From: G963665975 sp963665975
GTDB lineage: Bacteria > Bacteroidota > Rhodothermia > Rhodothermales > Bin80
Assembly (NCBI GenBank): GCA_963665975.1
Contig: OY762508.1
Coordinates: 992,001 to 1,056,000 of the forward strand
Reading direction: 5' to 3'
Length of the DNA stretch: 64,000 nucleotides
How positions within the stretch are numbered: the first letter of the stretch is position 1; each line of letters starts with the position of its first letter. The position numbers and the translations under genes were made by a program. Positions 21,074 through 30,047 of the stretch are shown piece by piece. The notes beneath the pieces are model-generated. The model saw only the letters and a program-made list of their open reading frames with translations, was not told where the DNA came from and searched no databases.

Positions 21074-22474
21074 CTACGCTGCTGTTCTTGGTGTATAGGT
21101 CTGGATGTCCGTGCTTTGGCGGACTACGTCTCGGATAGCCATTCCTTGTGGAATGTCGCCCATCGCCCATGCCTGGATGAGCAAATTGCCCAGTGCTGTA
21201 GCCTCTGCCGGCCCTGCCTGCACACGACATGCGCAGCGATCTGCCGTCAGTTGGCAGAGCAGTGCATTCCGTGATCCGCCGCCCACGATGTAAACTGTGT
21301 CGATCTCTGCTCCGGTTACGCTTTCAATCAGACCGATGGTGCGCCGGTAGCTGTCGGCAAGACTTTCCAATATCAGCCGCACCACCTCTCCGCGGGATGC
21401 CGGCGGCATAAGTCCCTGTTCGCCGCAGTATGCGGTGATCTTCTCCTGCATCTCTCCCCGCAATCCGAATCGGGTTTCATTCAGGTCTATGGGAACCATC
21501 GGCCGGGCTGCAGCGGCTTCGCTGATGAGATCTGCATACGTGAACTGCATACCCTCGGCCTTCCACTCCCGTGCGCATTCCTGGAGCACCCACAAGCCGG
21601 TCAGGTTCGTCAACAGCCGAATGGTGTCGCCAAAACCCGCTTCGTTGGTGAGCCCGGCCTCGCGCGCGGCTTCGGTGAGCACGGGGTCCGCGCGTTCTAC
21701 ACCCAATAGCGACCACGTTCCGCTGCTCAGGTAGGCCCAGTCGCCGGTTTCTTCGTGCGCGACAGGCACGGCAGCCACGGCGCAAGCCGTATCATGGGAG
21801 CACCCTGCGATCACTGCCATCTCTGCACTGTCCAGGCGCGTCCCGGAGGAAACGATGGGCGGCCAGGATCCGGGGGCAATGCCCAGCTTTTGCATCATGT
21901 TTGCGGCCCACTTCCGCGTGCGAGCATCCATGAGCTGCGTCGTGCTTGCCATAGAGACTTCCGCTACCGCGTGCCCGCTCAGCCGATAGTTGAAATAGTC
22001 CGCCATCATCAAGCGTTGCGCGGTGCCTGTAAATACCTCCGGGGTTTGCGCCTGGTCTGCCAGGACCTGGTGTAGGGTGTTGATCTCCATGGGGTGTATG
22101 CCGGTCGTGGCATACAGGGCGTCGGGCGGAATGTGCTGGTCCAGGGCCGCCTGGATGTCGAGTGTGCGCGGGTCCCGGTAGCAGTGCGCATTGCGCAGGG
22201 GCTTGCCATCTGCGCCCATGGGCACGTAGTCCACTCCCCAGGAATCTACCGATACACTGCGGAGGTCCGGTGCGATACCACGCGCCAACGCCAACCCATG
22301 CTGGATTTCGCGCCAGATCGCTTCCTGGTCCCAGAAAAGGCCGCCAGCCTCCTCCAGCAAGGGCGTATTGAACCGGTGCAGTTCATGCATCCGCATGGAG
22401 ACGCCATCAAAGGTGCCCAGAATAGCGCGGCTACTCGACGCGCCCAGATCGAAAGCGAGATAACGGGTATCCAT
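21074..22474 (-). CDS. Rhamnulokinase/fuculokinase (FGGY family)
   Basis: A 466-residue carbohydrate kinase. Seen: N-terminal phosphate-binding LAFDLGASSSRAILG; SVDSWGVDYVPMG, the substrate-binding segment common in rhamnulokinases; GCSHDTACAVAAVP; and the C-terminal IVGGGSRNALLCQLTADRCA. All FGGY motifs are intact. It phosphorylates the ketose made by the isomerase, feeding the aldolase. Sequence style is closer to RhaB than FucK, while the isomerase and permease look fucose-type, so the real substrate is uncertain. Nearly contiguous with the permease (2-base gap), indicating a polycistronic message. Confidence 0.88.
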   Translation of the reverse strand: MDTRYLAFDLGASSSRAILGTFDGVSMRMHELHRFNTPLLEEAGGLFWDQEAIWREIQHGLALARGIAPDLRSVSVDSWGVDYVPMGADGKPLRNAHCYRDPRTLDIQAALDQHIPPDALYATTGIHPMEINTLHQVLADQAQTPEVFTGTAQRLMMADYFNYRLSGHAVAEVSMASTTQLMDARTRKWAANMMQKLGIAPGSWPPIVSSGTRLDSAEMAVIAGCSHDTACAVAAVPVAHEETGDWAYLSSGTWSLLGVERADPVLTEAAREAGLTNEAGFGDTIRLLTNLTGLWVLQECAREWKAEGMQFTYADLISEAAAARPMVPIDLNETRFGLRGEMQEKITAYCGEQGLMPPASRGEVVRLILESLADSYRRTIGLIESVTGAEIDTVYIVGGGSRNALLCQLTADRCACRVQAGPAEATALGNLLIQAWAMGDIPQGMAIRDVVRQSTDIQTYTPRTAA

Positions 22475-22487
22475 AGTCTGCTCAGAT

Positions 22488-22859
22488 TCACGGATAAATC
22501 AGGAGGCGCTTCCGATACTCTTCGTCCGCGCGACTGGCGATGCGGTGCACGTTGTAGTCATTCACACATACGGGGCCTCGCAGCAAGGCTGCGCCCGCAA
22601 GAATGCGCGCGCACTCTTTCGCCATGGCAAGGGCGGCGACAACCTCCCGGTAATGGCTTCCCGTGGCAATGATGCCATTGTTCTGCATCAGAATGGTCTT
22701 CGGCTGCCAACCGTTCCGGTTATTGAATGAGATGGCCTCTTTAAGAATGTGCCGGCCAAGCGTATAACCCGGATCCATGTACGAATCCAGACGGCCAATG
22801 CGCCACAGCACACGATTTGCTGCGGTACCTATAATCGAGCATGCAACGCCACAGGTCTG
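22488..22859 (-). pseudogene. Class II aldolase C-terminal fragment
   Basis: About 123 codons open directly after the isomerase stop codon and in its reading frame. The readable part (GYTLGRHILKEAISF, then ILMQNNGIIATGSHYREVV, then AKECARILAGAALL) matches the C-terminal half of class II aldolases such as FucA, where a HG[IV]...G motif is followed by the lae..E..A.I helix. The zinc-binding N-terminal half, with its HTH-type motif, is missing and the HG is NG here. There is no strong start; a GTG at 22811 is possible. Probably the remains of a fucA-like gene in the ancestral isomerase-aldolase-kinase order, made redundant by the aldolase/dehydrogenase fusion. Confidence 0.5.
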
Positions 22860-24467
22860 CTAGGGAACGATTCCGGTCCTGGTGCCGCACACAAAGGTTT
22901 CGATGCCCATATGGGAAAACGCAGCTACTTTTGCGGCCAGCGCCCTGCGTGCGGCGGCATCGTCGGGCACATATGCAACCTGGATGTGGTTCGCCTTGCG
23001 GCGCGCCATCATTTGGTCCCGGGACACTCCATACGTCACGGCGTGCATAATCGGCCATTGGGGCGTCGTCAACCGCCATCGGCGCTCGGTTTCGTCGTGC
23101 GGCAGAGCCACCACTTTGGCACGCCCGACGTCAGCCTTAAGGAGGTCATCCTCTATGAATATTCGGCTCCAGATTATTTCGCCAGGTTTGCTAATGCCCT
23201 TCACCGTGCCACCACCCAGCCGGAAATACATGCTCGGTTGCCGTTCGCTGACCGCCCCTGCATAGCCATCGATAAAATGCGCAGGCGGCGCCGCCCCGGA
23301 AATCTCGAACACCCACACGAAACGCCCCTCATAGTCTTCACCCCATCGCAAGTCGTGCAGTGTTGTTTCTGGTGGATACCCAAGCGCACGCCATAGACGA
23401 TGGGTAACCAGAGCGTCCAGGCCAGCGCACTCGTCCACCTCGTTAAAATGCGGGAGTGCAACGCCCGCGTATAGTTCTCGCGAACCGTCCCGTGACAACA
23501 CCGGAGGCCGGTCGGAGTTGTTCAGCAGGCCCTCCGCCAGATCGAACGCGGACATCACATCCTTGCGTCCCTGCTGATACTGTATTCCGATGAGATCACA
23601 CCCAAAATCTTCTGCGATCCGCATGGCCGCGATATACATTCGGCACTGGTCGAGGAGTTGACTTTCGGTCAAGTGCTCCTCTTCCTTGGGTCCCATGCGA
23701 AATGTCATTCCGCGCGCGCGTAGCCAGTCGAGACACCTGGTCGTCTCTTCCTGCGTCACCTGCATCGCTTCGTGAAACAACGCGCTCTGGCTTAGGCGCT
23801 CCTTGAATACGCCGGTAGCGTGCAACAGTCTATCCGGAATGATCGCATTGAACATCCCCATGCAGCCTTCGTCGAAGACTCCCATGATCTCTTTTTCCCG
23901 GCGAGGCTGTTCGGCCAGGCGACGCCCCAGGTCCTCTTCCTCCTCCGGCATGGGAAATCCGGCTGCCGCGTGCACATGACTGGTGTCGTGTACGACCCGC
24001 CCGGATTCCAGCCAGCTGCGTAGCCCGCGTTTAAACAGGCTGTCCGAAAAGTGGTTGCTCCAGAGCGTGCTATACGGCACACCTGCCTTGGTCAAGGAAC
24101 CATTCAGGTTCAGCATCCCGACAAGACCGGGCCACGTACCACTCCAATTGGCCACCGTCAGAATCGGTCCCTGATGCGTTGTGAGGCCAGGCAGGACATG
24201 GTGTGAATACTGCCATGCGGCGAAGGCAATAACGAGCGATTGATCTGTCGCGATATTGCGAAACACTTCCCGCCCATACTGCTGGCTGTCTATGAAACCG
24301 TGCCCCTTGTCCGGCAGCTCCTCATGCGCACGCACAACCCTGCCGCCTTCGGCCTCGATGGCGCGTGTGACAACGTGCTCAACATTCTGCTGTTCAGGCC
24401 AGCATTTGCGGTTGGCGGAAAGGCGCAAATCTCCACTGGCGATCAGTGCTACGACATTCGAATTCAC
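22860..24467 (-). CDS. L-fucose/arabinose isomerase family protein
   Basis: A 535-residue cytosolic isomerase converting the aldose (L-fucose or similar) to its ketose. Start chosen at the GTG opening VNSNVVALIASGDLRLSAN, preceded by a GAGGGAG ribosome site; the longer frame overlaps the upstream lipoprotein gene. Seen: GPILTVANWSGTWPGLVGML, AVIAF-type loop VIAFAAWQYSHHVLPG, and LIGIQYQQGRKDVMSAFDLA, with Glu/Asp/His candidates for the divalent metal (for example DEGCMGMFNAI and NEVDECAGLDALV). Its overall plan is that of fucose isomerase-like proteins. First enzyme of the operon. Confidence 0.85.
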   Translation of the reverse strand: MNSNVVALIASGDLRLSANRKCWPEQQNVEHVVTRAIEAEGGRVVRAHEELPDKGHGFIDSQQYGREVFRNIATDQSLVIAFAAWQYSHHVLPGLTTHQGPILTVANWSGTWPGLVGMLNLNGSLTKAGVPYSTLWSNHFSDSLFKRGLRSWLESGRVVHDTSHVHAAAGFPMPEEEEDLGRRLAEQPRREKEIMGVFDEGCMGMFNAIIPDRLLHATGVFKERLSQSALFHEAMQVTQEETTRCLDWLRARGMTFRMGPKEEEHLTESQLLDQCRMYIAAMRIAEDFGCDLIGIQYQQGRKDVMSAFDLAEGLLNNSDRPPVLSRDGSRELYAGVALPHFNEVDECAGLDALVTHRLWRALGYPPETTLHDLRWGEDYEGRFVWVFEISGAAPPAHFIDGYAGAVSERQPSMYFRLGGGTVKGISKPGEIIWSRIFIEDDLLKADVGRAKVVALPHDETERRWRLTTPQWPIMHAVTYGVSRDQMMARRKANHIQVAYVPDDAAARRALAAKVAAFSHMGIETFVCGTRTGIVP

Positions 24468-24501
24468 ACGCTCCCTCTGTCTGATTCGGAATTGATCTCG
24501 G

Positions 24502-25749
24502 TCAGGATCCGAAAACGTTTCGAACTTCCTCAAGGCTTCTCCCGAATGCCGCAATGGCGATACGGTTTAACTCAATGCCCTGGAGGTGAAGGATCCGATG
24601 CGTGTGCGTAAGCGTTTTTTCGGGCTCCAGTTCTGCAGCTGGTGAGGATGTTTCGAGTTCGTAGAATGGCCCCAGCGGTTTGGCGCCCGACTCGGGCGGA
24701 CCGTCATTATAGCTGTTGATGACATCTCCCGCATAAGGTTCGCTTTGTAGCTCCCACATGGAGTTGACGTATGGCGCGCCCTCGTCTGCCACAAAATACT
24801 GAATAAGGGTCAGGACGCCATTATCTGCGTCATAGCTTCCGAAGTTCGGCGCGCTACGCCAGCTCGTAAACCCGATCTTTGAGCGGTATTCGCCGTCACC
24901 GCGAAAGAATCCGACTCCATTGTCTATGACCAGCCGGCTGGGCGGGACATCACCAAAGTACGCCGCATTCACGATTGGACCGCGCTCCTCTTCTGATCCC
25001 TCCAGAAACGGAATCACCACCGTTGTTGCTGGCGATGGATTGTACATGCCCAGAATCCAGATCGACAGCAGGCCTCTCTCCTTCGTCCAGGCCTGTTCGC
25101 CCCGATTGGTGATGCGATTGACGGACTCGTATGCAACCACGCTACTCGGAGTCTCTCCTAGCCTGTCGGATATTTCTCGATGGCCGAGCAACCGCACCTC
25201 GCAGCCTACGTCTACGTTGAATCGCGTACCGGAATAATTGACAAGCTCCATGTCCTGTTCGAATACAATCCGGTCGTGTTCCTGCAACACTACGCGGAAA
25301 GGATCCCAGTCTATCGGGGCCGGGACGTGCCAATGCTCAAGATCGAAGGGAGATTCTGGTTCGAAGTAAATCGAGTATTGCCCGCCTTCTGGTCCTAGCC
25401 AGAAGCGATCTTCGCCGCCGAACACGTTAATGTGGTCCTGCCGCTCCCCGGAGGCTATGAGTTCGCGGTTAATCCATCCGTAACTCGGCCCGCTATCGCC
25501 GCCGGATGTGCTGGTCAACACGCGGCCCTGCTTTCGAGGGCTCACAACAACCTGGGCCTGGCTGTCTGCGTCCGCGAGCACAACCACTTCGGCGTGCTTC
25601 TGAAGGAACGACAGGTCATCTCCATAGGTCATCGAAGGAGTGGGCTTCTCTGTGGGCACTGCAGGGGTGTTGCAGGCTGAAAAGCTGAAATAAACCACGA
25701 TCAGGGCGCCGCACAAGGCAAGCGATCCTCTATGCTTGTCCAGCATCAT
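24502..25749 (-). CDS. DUF6786-like lipoprotein
   Basis: A 415-residue predicted lipoprotein: the start at MMLDKHRGSLALCG gives a signal peptide ending SFSAC. Mature protein: SMTYGDDLSFLQKHAEVVVL, then VVSPRKQGRVLTSTSGGDSG and INVFGGEDRFWLGPEGGQYS, which I recall as the pattern of DUF6786 proteins (a beta-rich, aldose-epimerase-like fold). No enzymatic role is established to my knowledge. It ends 34 bases before the isomerase start on the same strand, so it may be co-transcribed with the deoxysugar operon and act on sugars outside the inner membrane (inference). Confidence 0.7.
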   Translation of the reverse strand: MMLDKHRGSLALCGALIVVYFSFSACNTPAVPTEKPTPSMTYGDDLSFLQKHAEVVVLADADSQAQVVVSPRKQGRVLTSTSGGDSGPSYGWINRELIASGERQDHINVFGGEDRFWLGPEGGQYSIYFEPESPFDLEHWHVPAPIDWDPFRVVLQEHDRIVFEQDMELVNYSGTRFNVDVGCEVRLLGHREISDRLGETPSSVVAYESVNRITNRGEQAWTKERGLLSIWILGMYNPSPATTVVIPFLEGSEEERGPIVNAAYFGDVPPSRLVIDNGVGFFRGDGEYRSKIGFTSWRSAPNFGSYDADNGVLTLIQYFVADEGAPYVNSMWELQSEPYAGDVINSYNDGPPESGAKPLGPFYELETSSPAAELEPEKTLTHTHRILHLQGIELNRIAIAAFGRSLEEVRNVFGS

Positions 25750-25854
25750 ACAGAGCGCCCACCTGTGGTTGGAACGAGAATCTGTCACTACGGCGTGTAC
25801 GGATCGTCGCCCCGTGATTCGACTAATGCACGCCAGTCGGCATCGCAAAGAGTA

Positions 25855-27306
25855 TCAGGCTAGGACGGCATGCACGATTTCTCCGTGTACATCGGTCAGG
25901 CGGTAGCGCCGGCCCTGGCTCTTGAAGGTGAATCGCTCGTGGTCAACGCCCATGAGGTGTAACAGCGTCGCCTGAAAATCATGCACATGTACCGGGTCGC
26001 GAACAATGTTATAGCCGAAATCGTCGGTCTCGCCGTAGGAAAATCCTTTCTTGACGCCTCCGCCAGCCATCCAGATGGTGAAGCAGCGCGGATGGTGGTC
26101 GCGCCCGTAGTTCTCCTTTGTGAGTTTGCCCTGCGAGTAATTGGTGCGTCCGAATTCACCGCCCCATATCACTAGTGTGTCATCCAGAAGCCCCCGCCGC
26201 TTTAGATCAATGATGAGGGCAGCGGACGGCTGGTCCGTGTCGATCGTGTTCCTGTGGATGTCGATGGGCAGGTTGGCGTGCTGATCCCATCCTTGATGGT
26301 ATAGTTGGATAAATCGTACGTCACGCTCTGCAAGGCGTCGTGCGAGCAGGCAGTTGGCCGCAAATGTGCCGGGCTTGCGAGCTTTTTCGCCGTAGAGCTC
26401 AAAGATGTGGTCTGGCTCATCAGAGAGATCCATCATTTCCGGGACGGATGTCTGCATTCGGTACGCCATTTCGTACTGGGCGATCCGCGTGTTGATCTCC
26501 GGATCCATCACACGATTGTGCTGGCTGATGTGCAATTCTCGCAGTGCATCCAGCATTCGCCGGCGATTCTTGCTCTGCAGTCCCGGCGGGTCATTCAGGT
26601 AAAGCACGGGATCCTTGCCTGCCCGGAACTGCACGCCCTGATGCAGTGACGGCAAGAATCCGTTCCCCCATAGCCTTGAATAGAGCGGCTGATCATGCGG
26701 CGTGCTTCGCGATAGCAAAACGCAGAAGCCGGGAAGGTTCTCGTTCTCGGAGCCCAGTCCGTAACTGATCCAGGACCCGATAGAGGGCCGTCCCATGAGC
26801 TGTGTGCCCGTCTGGAAGAACGTGATGGCGGGATCGTGATTGATGGCCTCGGTGTGCATCGACTTGATGAAGCACAACTCATCGGCAATCTGCGCCGTGT
26901 AGGGCATCAGAGCGCTGAGCCACGCTCCTGACTTCCCGTGTCGAGCGAATTCAAACTGCGATCCTGTGAGCGGAAAGGTTTTCTGGTGGGCCGACATCCC
27001 GGTAAGGCGCTGCCCTTTGCGCACGGATTCGGGCAGTTCCTCTCCATTCTTCTCGCGCAGGAGAGGCTTGTAATCAAACAGATCAAGCTGTGACGGACCG
27101 CCGCTCTGGAACAGGTAGATCACCCGCCGGACTTTTGGCATATGATGCAAGTCGCGCAGCGCCCCCTTCGGATCGTCTGGTAGTCCAGCCCAGGCGGAAA
27201 GCGGGTTCAAAAGTGTCGCCAGGGCCGCCGATCCAATTCCCAGGCTCGTGCGGGACAGAAAATGCCTTCGCGTGCAGAGATACTTGCAGTCGTCGAGTTC
27301 GGACAT
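25855..27306 (-). CDS. DUF1501 family protein with Tat signal
   Basis: A 483-residue sulfatase-fold-like protein of the DUF1501 group. Seen: a twin-arginine signal (TRRHFLSRTSLGIGSAAL, Arg13-Arg14), the opening VIYLFQSGGPSQLDLFDYKP, and DTLVIWGGEFGRTNYSQ and GRDHHPRCFTIWMAGGG near the C-terminus, all hallmark segments. In Planctomycetota and related bacteria such genes usually pair with a DUF1549/DUF1553 cytochrome-like partner; none is present here. Substrate unknown. It is the first gene of a minus-strand run towards the deoxysugar operon (105 bases before the lipoprotein), hinting at a shared polysaccharide function. Confidence 0.88.
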   Translation of the reverse strand: MSELDDCKYLCTRRHFLSRTSLGIGSAALATLLNPLSAWAGLPDDPKGALRDLHHMPKVRRVIYLFQSGGPSQLDLFDYKPLLREKNGEELPESVRKGQRLTGMSAHQKTFPLTGSQFEFARHGKSGAWLSALMPYTAQIADELCFIKSMHTEAINHDPAITFFQTGTQLMGRPSIGSWISYGLGSENENLPGFCVLLSRSTPHDQPLYSRLWGNGFLPSLHQGVQFRAGKDPVLYLNDPPGLQSKNRRRMLDALRELHISQHNRVMDPEINTRIAQYEMAYRMQTSVPEMMDLSDEPDHIFELYGEKARKPGTFAANCLLARRLAERDVRFIQLYHQGWDQHANLPIDIHRNTIDTDQPSAALIIDLKRRGLLDDTLVIWGGEFGRTNYSQGKLTKENYGRDHHPRCFTIWMAGGGVKKGFSYGETDDFGYNIVRDPVHVHDFQATLLHLMGVDHERFTFKSQGRRYRLTDVHGEIVHAVLA

Positions 27307-27674
27307 GTGCTCAGGCTCGGCACATTATAGTGGGCAATTCCGATTGAAGATAACTGCGCCGAAGCTCATGTTCTACTTACACCGATATGGAGGGTCCGAC
27401 ACCGTGGATTACCGGGATTTCGAGTGCCAGCATCTACTATGCCGACATAACCGGATGTGCCGTGTTGGCGTCGGGAGGCATGATCGCGCAGACATGAATA
27501 ACATCGGGCGATCGAAGCGGTTGTGGATTCAAATGCGTGAGCGAGAAACGATACCACCACAAAGGACGTGACACTATTCAGCGCTCTGCTCACATAAACA
27601 GGGGGCAAAGCAGCGCTGAATTATCCCTGTGAGGTCGAATCCCGCCAGCGGGAAAAAATCTCGCCTGCACCTCG
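27307..27674. other. Intergenic region with a hairpin
   Basis: About 370 bases between DUF1501 and arsS, both on the minus strand. No gene is supported. A hairpin lies at 27576-27621. A T-loop-like GGTCGAATCCC occurs near 27634 but no cloverleaf could be drawn. Confidence 0.5.
27576..27621. terminator. Hairpin downstream of arsS
   Basis: A perfect 10-base inverted repeat ATTCAGCGCT / AGCGCTGAAT with a 26-base loop whose ends can pair further (CTGCT with AGC). It lies 54 bases beyond the arsS stop on the minus strand. No T-tract follows, so a terminator role is tentative. Confidence 0.4.
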
Positions 27675-28826
27675 TCAGGAGCCTACGATCGCGCCTCCGC
27701 AACTGCTTCCTGATCCAGCTGTGCACCCGTAGCAGTGGCGCTCTGTCCGAATAATGTGCCGCCGCCAGGTCTCCACGTCAAAATCACTGACGTGCGGACG
27801 GTGACCGCTCAGGTTCATCCTTAAATCCAACTGTTGATTAAAATCACAATCATATAAGTATCCATCCCACGAGACTGACACAACACTCCGGCACATGAGA
27901 CCAGCAATCGTGGACGCATTAAATGCATGCACCAACCTTTGCAAATAGTGCTCTACCTGCTCCGTTTCCATGAGCCATTCCAAATACCGGGACATGGGCA
28001 TGTTGGTGAGCGTGAGCAAGCGGTCGAACCTTACATCATGATGCCTCGCCAGGGCCTGTTTCCATTCGCCTTCCAGCGAAGCCTGGTTTCCGGGCAGAAA
28101 GGCCCCTACAGGATTGGTCACCAGAGTCAGCGTACGTGCAGGGTCGCCATAGCCGTAGCCAGCCTTGTTCAGAAGGCGCAGGGCTCTGAGCGACTTGTCA
28201 TACGCTCCCCTGCCGCGCTGGGCATCGGTGCCAAGCTTTCGGTAGTGCGGCAGTGAACAGATAACCTCGACACCACGCTCTGCAAACCACTCAGGAAGAT
28301 GCCGACACCGTCTTGTTAGCAATACGGTCAGGTTGCACCGGTCCATGACATGCTTGCCACGCTCCACGCAGGCATCGATCAGATACTCGAAATGCGGATT
28401 CAATTCCGGAGCTCCGCCGGTTAAATCCACCGCACGCGGGTTAGCACGATCGATCGCCCGCAGGCAGGCGTCCACCGTTTCCCGTCCCATGTTCTCCTCC
28501 GTCCTGTCAGGACCAGCATCCACATGGCAATGGCGACAGGTCATGTTGCAGAGCTTGCCCAGATTGATCTGAAAGACATCCAGCTCATCCGGCTGTAACA
28601 CGGGGGTTCCGCTCGCTTCCAAATCCTGTTCGAAATTACCGGTGCCAGAAGGCCCACCGTCAACCGAGACGGCATCCAGGAACTGTAGCTGGACTGCCGG
28701 GCTGGTAAGGAGTGCCCGCCGAGTTTGGAGACTGGTCGTAGCACGAGGACCCTCCACCTCCCTTGCGGCCCCATCACCTCCCGAGAGTACATCCAGCGCA
28801 ATCATGTTGGCATTATCCAGGCCCAT
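27675..28826 (-). CDS. arsS: Arsenosugar biosynthesis radical SAM protein ArsS
   Basis: A 383-residue radical SAM enzyme that adds the 5'-deoxyadenosyl group to methylated arsenic in arsenosugar formation. Start chosen at MGLDNANMIALDV. Seen: the [4Fe-4S]-SAM motif LGKLCNMTCRHCHVDAGPD (CxxxCxxC), VDLTGGAPELNPHFEYLI, and the family-specific C-terminal part ending HCYGCTAGSGSSCGG, a cysteine-rich tail typical of ArsS. Last gene of the arsR-arsM-peroxidase-like-arsS set, with spacing of 28 bases from the preceding gene. The long frame upstream of this start overlaps that gene and is not needed. Confidence 0.92.
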   Translation of the reverse strand: MGLDNANMIALDVLSGGDGAAREVEGPRATTSLQTRRALLTSPAVQLQFLDAVSVDGGPSGTGNFEQDLEASGTPVLQPDELDVFQINLGKLCNMTCRHCHVDAGPDRTEENMGRETVDACLRAIDRANPRAVDLTGGAPELNPHFEYLIDACVERGKHVMDRCNLTVLLTRRCRHLPEWFAERGVEVICSLPHYRKLGTDAQRGRGAYDKSLRALRLLNKAGYGYGDPARTLTLVTNPVGAFLPGNQASLEGEWKQALARHHDVRFDRLLTLTNMPMSRYLEWLMETEQVEHYLQRLVHAFNASTIAGLMCRSVVSVSWDGYLYDCDFNQQLDLRMNLSGHRPHVSDFDVETWRRHIIRTERHCYGCTAGSGSSCGGAIVGS

Positions 28827-28854
28827 CACAACGATCCGTCCAGGTCTTTCTCTG

Positions 28855-29187
28855 CTACATCGTGAGCTTCTTGACGTGGTCCAGCATTTGCACGCCATGA
28901 ATGAGGGACGCCCCCCCTCGAATGGCCGTGGCCACATGCACCGCCTCGGTCATTTCTTCCAGATCCGATCCTTTTTCCAGGCATGCCGTGGAATAGGCCT
29001 CGATACAATACGGGCACTGCACGGTGTGCGAAACAGCCAGCGCGATGAGTGCTTTTTCGCGTGCGCTGAGCGCACCGTCCTGGAACACCTGGTCATAATA
29101 GGCAAAAAAGGCACCGGCCAACTCCGGGTTGCCCTCCGCTATCTCGTTGAAACGAGGCAGGTGTTCCGGCTTGTAATAGTCTCCCAT
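28855..29187 (-). CDS. Arsenosugar biosynthesis-associated AhpD-like protein
   Basis: A 110-residue carboxymuconolactone-decarboxylase/AhpD-fold protein. Seen: LPRFNEIAEGNPELAGAFF, the redox pair in HTVQCPYCIEAYSTAC (CxxC), and a C-terminal IHGVQMLDHVKKL. Small AhpD-like proteins of this form are regularly placed between arsM and arsS and are annotated as peroxidase-like arsenosugar partners; their exact role is not established. Here it sits in that position, 90 bases after arsM. Confidence 0.88.
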   Translation of the reverse strand: MGDYYKPEHLPRFNEIAEGNPELAGAFFAYYDQVFQDGALSAREKALIALAVSHTVQCPYCIEAYSTACLEKGSDLEEMTEAVHVATAIRGGASLIHGVQMLDHVKKLTM

Positions 29188-29277
29188 GGAGGCACCCAGA
29201 TTGTAAGCGCCATTTAACGAGTCCGCTGCACCATGTTCCAGGTACGCTCCGTCCGCTATACGGGTCCGTGTGATGTC

Positions 29278-30036
29278 CTACCGCAGCTTGTGGCCGGTGA
29301 CCGTCACACTTAGAAAATCCCCATTCGCCACGTCCTCCCGCACAGCTATCTCGGTCGGAATTGCAATGGGACGCTGCGTTACAACCTGCACATCAGCAAA
29401 CCCGGACGCGATTAGCGCCTCAAGGTACGCGGCGCACTGCATGGCGCCGGCGACACATCCAACATAGTGCTCCATGGAGCGCCGCAGTGATTCTGGCATG
29501 TGGCCTTCCCAAACGACATCGGAGATGCAAAAGTGACCGCCGGGTCGCAGCACCCGGTACATTTCCGCAAACGCCGCAGCTTTGTCGGGCACCAGATTCA
29601 GCACACAGTTGGAGAGAATTACGTCCACCGACGCCGCTTCGAAGGGCATCTCCTCGATGTCGCCGAGAAAGAAATCCACATTGTCGTACCCCAGTGATCG
29701 CACGTTCGAACAAGCCTTGTCGACCATGTCTTCCGTGAAATCCAGGCCGAGGATGCGGCCATTCGGTCCAACAATTCGTCGCGCCACGAAGGCATCGAGT
29801 CCTGCGCCAGATCCCAGATCCAGGACTGTTTGGCCTGGCGCCAAGTCAGCATGCTCGGTGGGCAGCCCGCAGCCGAGACTCAAATCGGCCTCCGCGACGT
29901 AGCCATCCATACCGTCGTAGGCATCACCGATCATGGAGCAGGAGTCGCCGCAGCAGGATTCCTCCTGGCGCGCAATACGGGCGTACTTGTCACGCACGAC
30001 AGCCTTGAGGGCAACGTCTTGGGCAGGTACCGACAT
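29278..30036 (-). CDS. arsM: Arsenite S-adenosylmethionine methyltransferase
   Basis: A 252-residue methyltransferase that methylates As(III). Seen: an N-terminal KYARIA block and cysteine-rich EESCCGDSCSMIG, the SAM-binding VLDLGSGAGLDAFVA, acidic loop DIEEMPFEAASVDVILSNCV (conserved Cys) and a later YVGCVAGAMQ cysteine; these cysteines are the arsenic-binding set in the family. It is shorter than eukaryotic AS3MT, as is normal for bacteria. It lies 11 bases after arsR, in one operon, so it is probably induced by arsenite. Confidence 0.92.
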   Translation of the reverse strand: MSVPAQDVALKAVVRDKYARIARQEESCCGDSCSMIGDAYDGMDGYVAEADLSLGCGLPTEHADLAPGQTVLDLGSGAGLDAFVARRIVGPNGRILGLDFTEDMVDKACSNVRSLGYDNVDFFLGDIEEMPFEAASVDVILSNCVLNLVPDKAAAFAEMYRVLRPGGHFCISDVVWEGHMPESLRRSMEHYVGCVAGAMQCAAYLEALIASGFADVQVVTQRPIAIPTEIAVREDVANGDFLSVTVTGHKLR

Positions 30037-30047
30037 GAGTTGTGTGT

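Noticed and set aside
22741..23079. 112-codon minus-strand frame between the isomerase and the aldolase fragment
   Set aside because: Overlaps both in another frame and has no domain.
27625..27660. Possible tRNA (T-loop-like GGTCGAATCCC)
   Set aside because: No acceptor or anticodon stem could be paired at the required spacing.
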